From the NCBI RefSeq assembly GCF_000426185.1, contig NZ_AUEW01000008.1:124001-188000 (forward strand): a stretch of DNA of 64,000 nucleotides. Direction: 5' to 3'. Origin of the DNA: Cellulomonas sp. URHD0024. GTDB taxonomy: Bacteria; Actinomycetota; Actinomycetes; Actinomycetales; Cellulomonadaceae. Shown here one piece after another: positions 34,171-41,959 of this stretch (within the stretch, counting starts at the first letter, position 1; each line of letters starts with the position of its first letter). Made by a program: the position numbers and the translations under genes. The notes beneath the pieces were generated by a model. The model did not search any database and had not been told where the DNA came from. It saw only the letters and a program-made list of their open reading frames with translations.

Positions 34171-35015
34171 CAGACCTCCGCCGGGTCGGCCTGCCGGGCG
34201 CGCGTGGCCGCCGGCCAGGCTTCGACGTCGGGACCCAGGACGTCGATCGCGTACAGGGCGAAGCGTTCGAGGCCCACCCCGAAGCAGGCCGAGAACGCCG
34301 CCTCGCCGCCCCGGACGATGCCGAAGCCGTTGCCGAAGGCCTGACCGTGGAAGTTCACGGACGCGATCGACACCCAGCCGTGCCCCTCGACCTCGGCCTG
34401 CAGCTCGTACTTGACCTTGACGCGCTCCTGGTAGGACTGCTGGACGCGGGCCGTCGGACCGAAGAACGCGTCGTGGGCGATCTCGACCCGGGTCTGCGGG
34501 AAGACCTGCGACAGCTCCTCGATCAGGTCGCGCGCCGCCTGGAAGAACGCGACCGCCTCGGCACGGGTGCCCAGCCGGACCGACTCGTACCCGTGGTACG
34601 CCGCGAGCCGGAACGGGTCTGCGTGGCTGCCGGCCTCGTAGCGGCCGAGCGCCGCGACCAGGTCGAGGGTGGTCGCCTCCGTCAGCTCGCGGCCGCGGTA
34701 CGCCTCGTAGAGGCACAGGCACGCGGCGGGGGAGGTCGTGTAGTCGGCGGGCGGCTGCTCGATCTCCTGCAGGAACGGCGCCTTCGTGAACACGTGCTGC
34801 GGGAAGTTGGTGAAGTAGCCGGCGTCGCGCAGCGTCTGGGCGGTGAGCGTGCCGGTCGCGTGCACCCGGCTCGCGCCGAGCCGCCGACCCCAGACGTCGC
34901 AGGCCCGCTGCACCTCGGCCAGCACCGCCGTGAACTGCGGGCCGCCGAGCACGAGGCCGGGGCCGACGAAGGTGAGCGTGTCGGGTCCGCCGGGCATGCG
35001 CTTCTGCGTCGTCAT
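34170..35015 (-). CDS. Amino acid:carrier-protein ligase (SerRS-like class II core)
   Basis: A 281-residue homologue of the class II aminoacyl-tRNA synthetase core without a tRNA-binding domain. Motif 2 is R125-Y-E127 followed by HGYESVRLGT, and motif 3 is CFGVGLER (Cys244 to Arg251). Cys99 or Cys101, Glu144 and Cys244 match the Zn-ligand pattern of the atypical SerRS-like enzymes. Characterised relatives (Bradyrhizobium) activate glycine or alanine and load it on a carrier protein instead of tRNA. The operon holds two carrier proteins as possible acceptors. The amino-acid specificity here is unknown. Confidence 0.85.
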   Translation of the reverse strand: MTTQKRMPGGPDTLTFVGPGLVLGGPQFTAVLAEVQRACDVWGRRLGASRVHATGTLTAQTLRDAGYFTNFPQHVFTKAPFLQEIEQPPADYTTSPAACLCLYEAYRGRELTEATTLDLVAALGRYEAGSHADPFRLAAYHGYESVRLGTRAEAVAFFQAARDLIEELSQVFPQTRVEIAHDAFFGPTARVQQSYQERVKVKYELQAEVEGHGWVSIASVNFHGQAFGNGFGIVRGGEAAFSACFGVGLERFALYAIDVLGPDVEAWPAATRARQADPAEV

Positions 35016-36373
35016 CGGGGCGTCCTTTCGAGGGTCAGGAGGGCTTGGCGGTCGACCTTGCCGACGGACGTCACGGGGATCGTGTCGACCGCGACCAGCC
35101 GGTCGGGGACCTGCTGGACGTCGCCGTGCTCGCGCAGGAGGTCGAGGAGCACCGTGTCGGGGCCGACGTCCTCGGCGAGCACCGCGAACGCCGTGGCGAT
35201 CTGGCCGAACGTCCTGTGCGGTTCCCCGGCGGCGGCGACGTCCAGCACACCGGGGTGCGCCCGCACGAGCTGCTCGACCGCGGTCGGGTCGATGAGCTCT
35301 CCGCCGCGGTTGATGACGTCGTCGGCCCGACCGATCACGCGGAACCTGCGGGGGGTGACGGCGATCGCGTGGTCGCCCGTGCGGAACCAGCCGTCCGGCG
35401 TGAACTTCGCGGCGTTGACCTCGTCGGACGCCACGTACCGCTCGATCGTGTACGGACCGCGGACCTCCAGCAGCCCGGCGCCGTCCGTGGCGTCAGCGTC
35501 GACGATCCGATACTCGTCGCGCTCGGAGAGCGTGCGCCCGATCGAGGCCTCGCGCAGGTCGTCGGAGTCGCCGGGCGCGGACTGGCAGAGCAGCCCCTCG
35601 GCCATTCCGAACGAGGCCTGCACCTGACCGCCCCACTGCGCGCGCAGCCGCCGGACGTCGTCCGCGGTGACCGGCGACCCGCCCACCTGCACGAGGCGAA
35701 CGGGGTGCTTCGGGCGGGCGACGGCGTTGTCGAACCTGGCCTGGGTCGGGACCAGCGGGAGCACCGAGACACCGTGCCGGTCGACGATGGGGACCAGGTC
35801 GGGCGTGCGACGCGCACGGGTCACGACGAACGACGCACCGTGCAGGATCGCGCCGAGCACCCCGGGGCAGGCGAGCGCGTAGTTGTGGGCCACGGGGATC
35901 GGCAGCAGGACCACGTCGCTCTCGCCGAGCTCCAGGTTGCGGGCCGAGAGCCACACGTTGACCAGGTACTCCGCGTGCCCGCGCGCGATGAGCTTCGGCG
36001 TCCCGGTGGTGCCGCCGGACGTGAGCAGCAGCGCCGTCCCGTTCGGCAGGTCCGTGGGCAGGCTGTTCCCGTCCAGCGCCCCGGGCTGGGCGAGGACCGG
36101 CACGCGACCGGCGCGCAGGGTGGCGAGGATCCGGACGACGAACGCGAGCGAGCTCTCGGACTCCAGCAGGGGGACCGGGCTGTCGTCGCGGGGGTCGAGC
36201 TCGGTGGACAGGTCGAGCAGGTCGGCGAACCGGAGCCCGCCCTCGTCGTCGAACGCCCGCTGGTCCCCGAACCGGGTCAGGGCGGCCTCGAGCTGGTCAC
36301 CCAGCGACGTCCGCGCTGCGAGGTCCCAGGCCGCCGGTTCGCTCGTGGCGTCGGCGAGCGAGAGGGACGTCAT
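35012..36373 (-). CDS. Aryl-acid AMP ligase, EntE/DhbE-like
   Basis: A 453-residue ANL enzyme, shorter than typical EntE (about 530). The ATP loop is LLTSGGTTGTPKLI, the A5-like motif FGMAEGLL, the hinge DGWFRTGDHA, and the A10 Lys is in VTSVGKVDRQA. The IGRADDVINRGGELIDP segment is highly characteristic of 2,3-dihydroxybenzoate/salicylate AMP ligases that load an aryl carrier protein. Here the acid may be p-aminobenzoate or its hydroxy derivative (inference). It lies between the aa:carrier ligase and the NAD(P)-binding protein, with ATGA overlaps at both ends. Confidence 0.9.
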   Translation of the reverse strand: MTSLSLADATSEPAAWDLAARTSLGDQLEAALTRFGDQRAFDDEGGLRFADLLDLSTELDPRDDSPVPLLESESSLAFVVRILATLRAGRVPVLAQPGALDGNSLPTDLPNGTALLLTSGGTTGTPKLIARGHAEYLVNVWLSARNLELGESDVVLLPIPVAHNYALACPGVLGAILHGASFVVTRARRTPDLVPIVDRHGVSVLPLVPTQARFDNAVARPKHPVRLVQVGGSPVTADDVRRLRAQWGGQVQASFGMAEGLLCQSAPGDSDDLREASIGRTLSERDEYRIVDADATDGAGLLEVRGPYTIERYVASDEVNAAKFTPDGWFRTGDHAIAVTPRRFRVIGRADDVINRGGELIDPTAVEQLVRAHPGVLDVAAAGEPHRTFGQIATAFAVLAEDVGPDTVLLDLLREHGDVQQVPDRLVAVDTIPVTSVGKVDRQALLTLERTPR

Positions 36374-37107
36374 CGCGGTGCCGCCGCGAGCCACGACTCG
36401 AAGGTCGGCCCGACGATCTCGGCCGTGGTCGAGGGGAGCAGCGTCCCGTCGCGCAGCGCCCGGCCGCCCGCGCCGGGCACCAGCAGCGGGACCGCGAGGC
36501 CGTGGCTGGGGAGCGCCTTCGTCATCTCCCACAGCGTCGTGACGCCGGGGCCCGACACGTCCAGCTCGTCGAACGTGCGCAGCCCGGTGCACCGCTGCGC
36601 GACCACCTCGGCGACGGCGTCGAGCGCGACCGGCTTGACCCGCATGCTCGGGACCAGGGCGACCGGGCCGACGCGGAGCCGCTCGGTGTTCTGACGCGCG
36701 AACTCGAACCAGAGCGTGGTGCGCAGCAGGGTGGTCTTGCTCGGGCCGGTGAGGAACGCCCGCTCCTGCGCGGCCTTGCCGGCGTAGTACCCGTTGCTCG
36801 CGAGCGCCGGTGCCGTGCAGCCGACGATCGAGACGAGCAGGTGCCCGATGCCCGCCGCGGCGGCCGCCGCACCGATGTGCCGGGTGGAGGCCTCGAAGAA
36901 CGCGGTGGCCTTGCGCGCGTCGTTGGTGAACACGTCGGTCGCCTCGACCACCAGGTCCAGCGGTCCGTGCGCCTCGAACGATATCGGCCGGGTCACGTCG
37001 AACCCGTCGGCGCGGCTGAGCTGGACCACCTCGACGTCCCGGTCGACGAGAGCGTCACGCACGGCAGAACCCAACCGCCCGCGGCCGACGATCGCGACGC
37101 GGGTCAC
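36370..37107 (-). CDS. NAD(P)-binding Rossmann (SDR/NmrA-like) protein
   Basis: A 245-residue protein with an N-terminal Rossmann motif VAIVGRGRLGSAVRDAL and a Y-Y-A-G-K segment (NGYYAGKAAQERAF) that fits the YxxxK pair of extended or atypical SDRs. The C-terminal substrate region is short. It could reduce an intermediate in the pathway or act as a non-catalytic NmrA-like sensor; sequence alone does not decide. The GTG start overlaps the carrier-protein stop (GTGA). Confidence 0.78.
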   Translation of the reverse strand: MTRVAIVGRGRLGSAVRDALVDRDVEVVQLSRADGFDVTRPISFEAHGPLDLVVEATDVFTNDARKATAFFEASTRHIGAAAAAAGIGHLLVSIVGCTAPALASNGYYAGKAAQERAFLTGPSKTTLLRTTLWFEFARQNTERLRVGPVALVPSMRVKPVALDAVAEVVAQRCTGLRTFDELDVSGPGVTTLWEMTKALPSHGLAVPLLVPGAGGRALRDGTLLPSTTAEIVGPTFESWLAAAPR

Positions 37108-37328
37108 CGGGCCACCAGCCCGGCGTCGACCAGCGCCTCGAGCTCGCCGACGGTGCCGACCTGGGCCAGCTCGTCGAACGACAGCTGCTCCGCGAGCTCG
37201 TCCTCCACGCGGGCGAGCAGGATGACCAGCCGCTTGCTGCTCACCCCCAGGTCGACGAGGGTCGACGCGCGGTCCACCCCGTCCAGCTCCAGGCCGATCG
37301 TGCGGCGTGCGATGTCGGCGAACGTCAT
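37104..37328 (-). CDS. Free-standing carrier protein B
   Basis: A 74-residue acyl/peptidyl carrier protein-like four-helix bundle. The phosphopantetheine site is Ser31 in LVDLGVSSKRLVILLARVED; the residue after Ser is Lys rather than the usual Leu. The overall pattern D-L-G-x-x-S and acidic helix II support carrier identity. It lies directly downstream of the transglutaminase-like gene (ATGA overlap) and two genes upstream of the EntE-like ligase, suggesting it carries the aryl or amino-acyl unit. No phosphopantetheinyl transferase gene is in the window. Confidence 0.85.
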   Translation of the reverse strand: MTFADIARRTIGLELDGVDRASTLVDLGVSSKRLVILLARVEDELAEQLSFDELAQVGTVGELEALVDAGLVAR

Positions 37329-38257
37329 CGTGACTCCTTCCGAGCCGTGAACGTGTGAAGAACGTCGTGCCCCCCGACCCGGACCGCGGTCCCCGTGCCC
37401 GCCCAGCCCGGCATGGCGTTGACGACGTGGCCGCGGAACGCGTCCGCCCGGTCTGTGTCCCGGCCCCAGAGGCGGCGGCTGTGCACGGCGAGCATCGGGT
37501 CGAACCGCTTCCACTCGCCGTCCTCGTCCAGGACGCTGAGCCAGACGTGCTGGGCGTCGAGCAGCCCGAGCACCCGGCCGCGCTGCAGACGGGTGGCGAA
37601 CCCGAGCCGGGCCAGCCGGTCGGCGGCGACGAGCGCGAGGCAGACGCAGTCGACGCGCCCCTCGGCGAGCCGCGCCACCGGGTCCTCGCGACCGACGTCC
37701 GAGACCCACTGGAACTGCAGCGGCCCGTCCGGCGCGACGTCCGCCACCCACCGGTCGAAGCTGCGGTCGAGCTCCGCAGCGACGAACGGCGACCAGCGTC
37801 CGAACGTCCGCAGCCGGCCGGTGACCGTGCGGCGCCCGGGAGCGACGGACAGCAGCACTCCGCCCTCGGACGGCTCGCGGACCTCGACGGCACCGTCGGA
37901 CGCGGACGGGTCCAGGGTGACCGTGAACGCCCAGTCGACCGGACCGAGCAGCGGCTCGACGCCGCCGCGTGCGAACCGCATCATCATGGCGATCCCACGC
38001 TCGGAGACCGACGTGCCGAGGCCGCTGTTCAGGCCGAGCGCCGCGACGTCGTGGTACGCGATGCCGCGCGGCCCGGTCGGAACGAGCCCGCTGCGCAGGA
38101 GCGCCTCGACCGAGGCGTCGTCGACCCCGAGGAACTCGGCCGCCGAGCGGGCGTCGAGAGCCTCGTCGGCCACCCGCTCCGCCGCGGTGGCGAAACGGGT
38201 GCGCTCGGCCGAGCGGGCGAGCGCCTCAGCCGGTGCGAGCGCCGTGTCAGCCGACAC
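37325..38257 (-). CDS. HTH-like plus transglutaminase-fold protein, candidate amide synthase
   Basis: A 310-residue protein I read as two parts. Residues ~35-80 (ARSAAEFLGVDDASVEALLR and RGIAYHDVAALG) resemble a MerR/excisionase helix-turn-helix. Residues ~195-260 carry a transglutaminase-like triad: Cys204/Cys206 in RVDCVCLALVA, His237 in AQHVWLSVLDEDG and Asp253 in WKRFDPML, with normal spacing. A transglutaminase homologue (AdmF) makes the first amide bond in andrimid synthesis from two carrier-bound substrates. Position between the carrier-protein and ligase genes suggests the same job here. The function is inferred, not proven. The GTG start overlaps the preceding ligase by 11 bases. Confidence 0.78.
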   Translation of the reverse strand: MSADTALAPAEALARSAERTRFATAAERVADEALDARSAAEFLGVDDASVEALLRSGLVPTGPRGIAYHDVAALGLNSGLGTSVSERGIAMMMRFARGGVEPLLGPVDWAFTVTLDPSASDGAVEVREPSEGGVLLSVAPGRRTVTGRLRTFGRWSPFVAAELDRSFDRWVADVAPDGPLQFQWVSDVGREDPVARLAEGRVDCVCLALVAADRLARLGFATRLQRGRVLGLLDAQHVWLSVLDEDGEWKRFDPMLAVHSRRLWGRDTDRADAFRGHVVNAMPGWAGTGTAVRVGGHDVLHTFTARKESR

Positions 38258-39764
38258 CGTCGCCGACCTTCTCGGCGGTGAGGTCGGCGAGCAGGACGGA
38301 GCGACGCACCTTCCACGTCGAGGTCATCGGGATGGTGTCCCACTCCCGAGGGACAATGTGCACGTCCTGCGTGAGCCCGCTCGCCCGCAGCAGTCGATCG
38401 TGGTTCACGACCGCACCCTCGTAGGGCACGTAGACGAGGAACTGCTCGCCCGCGCCACCGACGAGGATCGTCTCGCGGACCTCGCTCATCGCGTTGATGA
38501 TGCGGTCCTCGACGCGCAGGGCGCTCGGCACCCCGGGGATGCGGTCCTGGCCGCGGTCCTCGATGAGCACCTGACCGGTGCGGTCGACCGAGCCGTAGTC
38601 GCCCATGAGCCACCAGCCGTCGGCGAAGTTCGACGCATACCGGTCGTGCTCGCCCAGGTAGTCGAGCCCGAGCCCCTTCGACGTGATCGCGATACGTCCG
38701 ACGGTGCCCGTGGGGACCTTGCGGCCGTCCTCGTCGATGATCTTCACCTTGGTCAGCGTGGGGAACGGGCGGCCGACGCAGCGGTCGTCGATGCGCAGCA
38801 TGCTGCGCAGCGTGTACGTCTTCATGCTGATCGGGCCGGTCTCCGTCTGGCCGTAGCTCTGGAAGAACATCGGCGAGCGCCGCTCGGAGGACATCATCAG
38901 GGTGCGGACCGTGCGGGGGTGGATCGCGTCGAAGGTGCTGATGATGACGCGCGCCTTGGCGAACGGCGTGGGGTCCAGGCGCAGCTCGGCCTCCCACGCC
39001 ATCGCCATGTTCGGGTGCGTCTCGATGGCGCCCGGCTGGAACTCCTTGAGCAGCGGGAGCGCGTTGCCCGGCGTGGGGTCGCTGATCAGCAGGGTGGTGA
39101 GGCCGAGCTTGAGCGCGGTCGCGAAGGCGGCGACGGTCCTGCCGTGCACGAACGACATCGCCATCGCGACGGGCTCGTCGTACCGCAGGGCGGCGGCGAA
39201 CGCGGCCTGCACGGTGATCGGCATCTGGGTGCCGCGGCGAGCCTGCGGGACGAGCTTCGGAACGCTCGTCGTGCCGGACGTGTGGGTGATCAGGTAGATG
39301 TCCTCGGGACCGGGCGCGGGCGCCGCCGGCACCGAGGGCACCCCCGAGGCCCAGGCGGCCGAGACGTCCGCACCGACCTCGTCGGCCACGATCGTGTCGG
39401 GCGACTCCGGGTACCAGTCGGCGGACGTCACGAGGAAGCGGGCCCCCAGCCGCTCGATGAGGACGTCGGACTCGTGGCGACCGAGCTTGGGCGCGAGCAT
39501 CGCCGGCACCGCGCCGAGCCGCCCGATCGCGCAGGCGATCGGCAGGATGTCGGGGTTGGCACGCTTGTGCACGACGACCACGTCACCGGCGCGCACGCCC
39601 CGCGCGTGCAGCACGGCCGCGACGTGCTCGACCACCCGCGCCATCGTGGCGTACGTCAGGCGCGTGCCGAGGTGCGGTGCGACGTCGAGGGCTGCGTCGA
39701 GGGCGAACTGTGCGTCGGGGTGGCGCTTCGCTGCGCCGGACATGAGGGTCGACAGGTCAAACAT
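38247..39764 (-). CDS. Adenylate-forming ligase with atypical A3 and A10 motifs
   Basis: A 505-residue ANL enzyme. The ATP loop reads THTSGTTSVPKLV (Ser for Gly), the Y-G-Q-T-E-T-G motif is canonical, and the C-terminal catalytic Lys sits in MTSTWKVRRSVLL, where Trp replaces the glycine of the usual S-G-K. The linker LIEDRGQDRIPGVPSALRVE precedes the small domain. These changes suggest a divergent subfamily; it should still adenylate a carboxylate and load a carrier. Substrate unknown. It overlaps the transglutaminase-like gene by 11 bases and the reductase gene by 8. Confidence 0.88.
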   Translation of the reverse strand: MFDLSTLMSGAAKRHPDAQFALDAALDVAPHLGTRLTYATMARVVEHVAAVLHARGVRAGDVVVVHKRANPDILPIACAIGRLGAVPAMLAPKLGRHESDVLIERLGARFLVTSADWYPESPDTIVADEVGADVSAAWASGVPSVPAAPAPGPEDIYLITHTSGTTSVPKLVPQARRGTQMPITVQAAFAAALRYDEPVAMAMSFVHGRTVAAFATALKLGLTTLLISDPTPGNALPLLKEFQPGAIETHPNMAMAWEAELRLDPTPFAKARVIISTFDAIHPRTVRTLMMSSERRSPMFFQSYGQTETGPISMKTYTLRSMLRIDDRCVGRPFPTLTKVKIIDEDGRKVPTGTVGRIAITSKGLGLDYLGEHDRYASNFADGWWLMGDYGSVDRTGQVLIEDRGQDRIPGVPSALRVEDRIINAMSEVRETILVGGAGEQFLVYVPYEGAVVNHDRLLRASGLTQDVHIVPREWDTIPMTSTWKVRRSVLLADLTAEKVGDGVG

Positions 39765-40863
39765 TGACGTAGTCCTTGCTCGAGGCAGGCTGGGCGCGGG
39801 GGCGGCGGGTGCGCGCGTGGTACTCGTCGACGAGGTGGCTCAGGGCGGCCGGGTCGAGCTCGTGTGCGGTCAGGTCTCCCACGACGGCGTCCTGCTGGTG
39901 GAACGACTTGTCCTGCCGGACGTACGGCGCGTAGAAGTCGATGCGCTCGTCGAGCGTCCGGTCGATCACCGAGAGCATCCCGGGCTCGTCGACCATGACC
40001 GGCGGGAGCAGGTCCGACGCCGTGAACACGGCGGCCAGGACGCTCGCCATCCGGGGCGCCGACCGGTTCGCGAGGTGCGTGATGGTGCCGGGGTCGCGCT
40101 CGAGCCCGGCGTGGACCATCGCGCGCACGCACAGGTCGATCGGGACGAAGTCCGCGCCCGCGTCCGGCTTGCTCATCAGGTGCAGCGGGACGTTGGAGTA
40201 GAGGTCCCCGAAGGTCTCCGCCACCTTGTCGCGGAAGGCCTCGAGCTTCCCGCAGAACCCGTACAGGCCCGAGGTGGACAGCGCTCGACGGGTCACGCTG
40301 TGGCCGACGACGATCGACGGCCGCATGATCCGCCACTCGAGCCCCGAGTCGCGCACCACGCGCTCGCCGGCCCGCTTGCTCTCCTCGTAGACGTTGTTCA
40401 CCGGCGAGTCGTCGTGGAACTCTTCCCGCACGACACCGTCGAACTGCCCGACCGTGTAGGCGGTCGACACGTGGTTCAGCGCGCGCACCCCGTGCGCCGT
40501 GACCCAGGCGGTCAGCCGCTCGACGGCGGCCACGTTGATCGCCTCGATCTCGGCCCGGTCGCGGTCCTCGAACTTGAGCGAGGCCGCGGTGTGCCAGACG
40601 CGCTCGACGTCCGACGGCAGGTCCGGCAGCACGTCGAGGTCACCCTCGACGACGCGGATCCGGGATCGCAGGTCGTCGGTGCTCAGCGGGCTGGCGTACG
40701 CGTCGACCGCGGCGTGCAGCTGGGCGTGCACGCGGTCCGCGGCCGAGCGACCGCGGCGCGGACGCGCGACGCAGACCACCTCGCGGTTCGGGTCGGCGGC
40801 GAGGAGCTCGAGGATCAGGGCAGAACCCACGAACCCCGTCGCGCCGGTGACGAGGTCGCTCAT
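39757..40863 (-). CDS. Thioester-reductase-type SDR (NAD_binding_4)
   Basis: A 368-residue extended SDR. The Rossmann motif DLVTGATGFVGSALILELL opens the protein; VVCVARPRRGRSAADRV and VWHTAASLKFEDR are the family marks of thioester reductases and male-sterility-type fatty acyl reductases; the catalytic Y-E-E-S-K lies in NNVYEESKRAGERV, preceded by VSTAYTVGQ. Such domains reduce a carrier-bound thioester to an aldehyde or alcohol with NADPH, releasing the product. A C-terminal extension of ~110 residues completes the substrate domain. It is co-translated with the upstream carrier protein (ATGA). Confidence 0.88.
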   Translation of the reverse strand: MSDLVTGATGFVGSALILELLAADPNREVVCVARPRRGRSAADRVHAQLHAAVDAYASPLSTDDLRSRIRVVEGDLDVLPDLPSDVERVWHTAASLKFEDRDRAEIEAINVAAVERLTAWVTAHGVRALNHVSTAYTVGQFDGVVREEFHDDSPVNNVYEESKRAGERVVRDSGLEWRIMRPSIVVGHSVTRRALSTSGLYGFCGKLEAFRDKVAETFGDLYSNVPLHLMSKPDAGADFVPIDLCVRAMVHAGLERDPGTITHLANRSAPRMASVLAAVFTASDLLPPVMVDEPGMLSVIDRTLDERIDFYAPYVRQDKSFHQQDAVVGDLTAHELDPAALSHLVDEYHARTRRPRAQPASSKDYVNV

Positions 40864-41099
40864 GACGCCACCTGGTCGAGGTGGTGGGCGATGGTGCGGA
40901 CGGAGTCGAACGTCTCGGCGGCCACGTCGAAGTCCCACTCGATCCCGAACTGCTCCTCGAGCCGCGCGAGGAAGGCCGTGAACGCCCACGACTCGACCCC
41001 GATCTCGGCGAGCGAGTGCTCGAGCAGCTCGTCCAGCCCGACGTCGTGCCGCAGCACCGACATCAGGCACTGGGCCACTGCGAGGTCCGTGTCACTCAT
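40860..41099 (-). CDS. Free-standing carrier protein A
   Basis: A 79-residue carrier protein-like protein. The attachment Ser37 is in LAEIGVESWAFTAFLARLEE, matching the x-x-G-x-(D/E)-S pattern with Trp after Ser. The remainder forms an acidic four-helix bundle (FGIEWDFDVAAETFDSV). It sits between the hydrolase and thioester reductase genes, overlapping both by four bases, which suggests it holds the intermediate that the reductase releases. It is diverged from carrier B (37104-37328), consistent with different partners. Confidence 0.83.
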   Translation of the reverse strand: MSDTDLAVAQCLMSVLRHDVGLDELLEHSLAEIGVESWAFTAFLARLEEQFGIEWDFDVAAETFDSVRTIAHHLDQVAS

Positions 41100-41959
41100 C
41101 GCTGCTCCTCCTGCGCGAGGAAGGCCAGGACGGCGTCCTGGAACTCCTCGGGCTTCTCCATGTACGGCAGGTGACCCGCGCCGGTGAGCTCGTAGATCTG
41201 CAGGCCGGGCACGTCCGCGAGGACCTCGCGCGCCTCGTCGACCTGGTCCTGCGGCCAGAGCGTGTCCAGCGACCCGAGCACGAGGGCGACCGGGATGCCG
41301 AGCTCGGCGAGGACGGCGAAGTCGTCCTTCTCCCGTGCGGCCGCGACCATGTTGGCGAGCATCGGGTCGCGTCGGTGGATCGCGGTGAACGCGGCACGCA
41401 GGCCGAGGTAGCCGGGTGCGCCCATCTCGCGCATCGCCGCCGCCGAGAACGCCATCGAGTACAGGTGGTCCCAGAGCGCCTCGGTCCCGCCGTTGGTCAG
41501 CGAGTTGACCAGCGCCCGCTCCGTCGCCCGGCGCACCGGGTGGTTGCTGGGCGTCGTGGAGGGGCCGACGAGCACGACCGCACGGACGTCGTCGGTGAAC
41601 CGTCGGGCGTACTCGCGGACGATCAGGCTCGACGACGACGTGCCGACGAGGATGATCTCGCCCAGCCCGAGGTCGGTGACGAGCGCCTTCAGCGTCTGCG
41701 CGTGCGCGGCGATGGTCGGCCCGGGGTTGGCGCTGGAGCCGCCCTGGTTCTCGAGGTCGTAGAACACGCAGCCGTACGCCTCGCGGATGCGCTCGGTGTA
41801 CGTGCGCCACATCGGGCCGACGACGTAGAAGTTGTTGACGAAGACGAGGGTGGGGCCCGACGTCTCGACCGGCCAGTGCTCGTGGTAGACCGTCGCGCCG
41901 GTGTCCAGGACAGCGGCGGAGTCCCGGCGGTAGCGCAGGTCGGGGGCGGTGAGCGTCAT
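41096..41959 (-). CDS. Alpha/beta hydrolase of the biosynthetic operon
   Basis: A 287-residue alpha/beta hydrolase. The oxyanion/strand region TLVFVNNFYVVGPMWRTYTE, the nucleophile region IILVGTSSSSLIVREYARR (the usual fifth Gly of G-x-S-x-G is Ser), the acid in LGSLDTLWPQD and the His in LTGAGHLPYMEKP are visible. It could be a type II thioesterase-like editing enzyme or an amidase/esterase acting on the product. It overlaps the MFS gene stop (ATGA) and the carrier gene start (ATGA). Confidence 0.87.
   Translation of the reverse strand: MTLTAPDLRYRRDSAAVLDTGATVYHEHWPVETSGPTLVFVNNFYVVGPMWRTYTERIREAYGCVFYDLENQGGSSANPGPTIAAHAQTLKALVTDLGLGEIILVGTSSSSLIVREYARRFTDDVRAVVLVGPSTTPSNHPVRRATERALVNSLTNGGTEALWDHLYSMAFSAAAMREMGAPGYLGLRAAFTAIHRRDPMLANMVAAAREKDDFAVLAELGIPVALVLGSLDTLWPQDQVDEAREVLADVPGLQIYELTGAGHLPYMEKPEEFQDAVLAFLAQEEQR

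Noticed and set aside
34170-35015. A genuine seryl- or other aminoacyl-tRNA synthetase
   Set aside because: The protein is only 281 residues, lacks the N-terminal tRNA-binding arm, and sits in an operon with carrier proteins.
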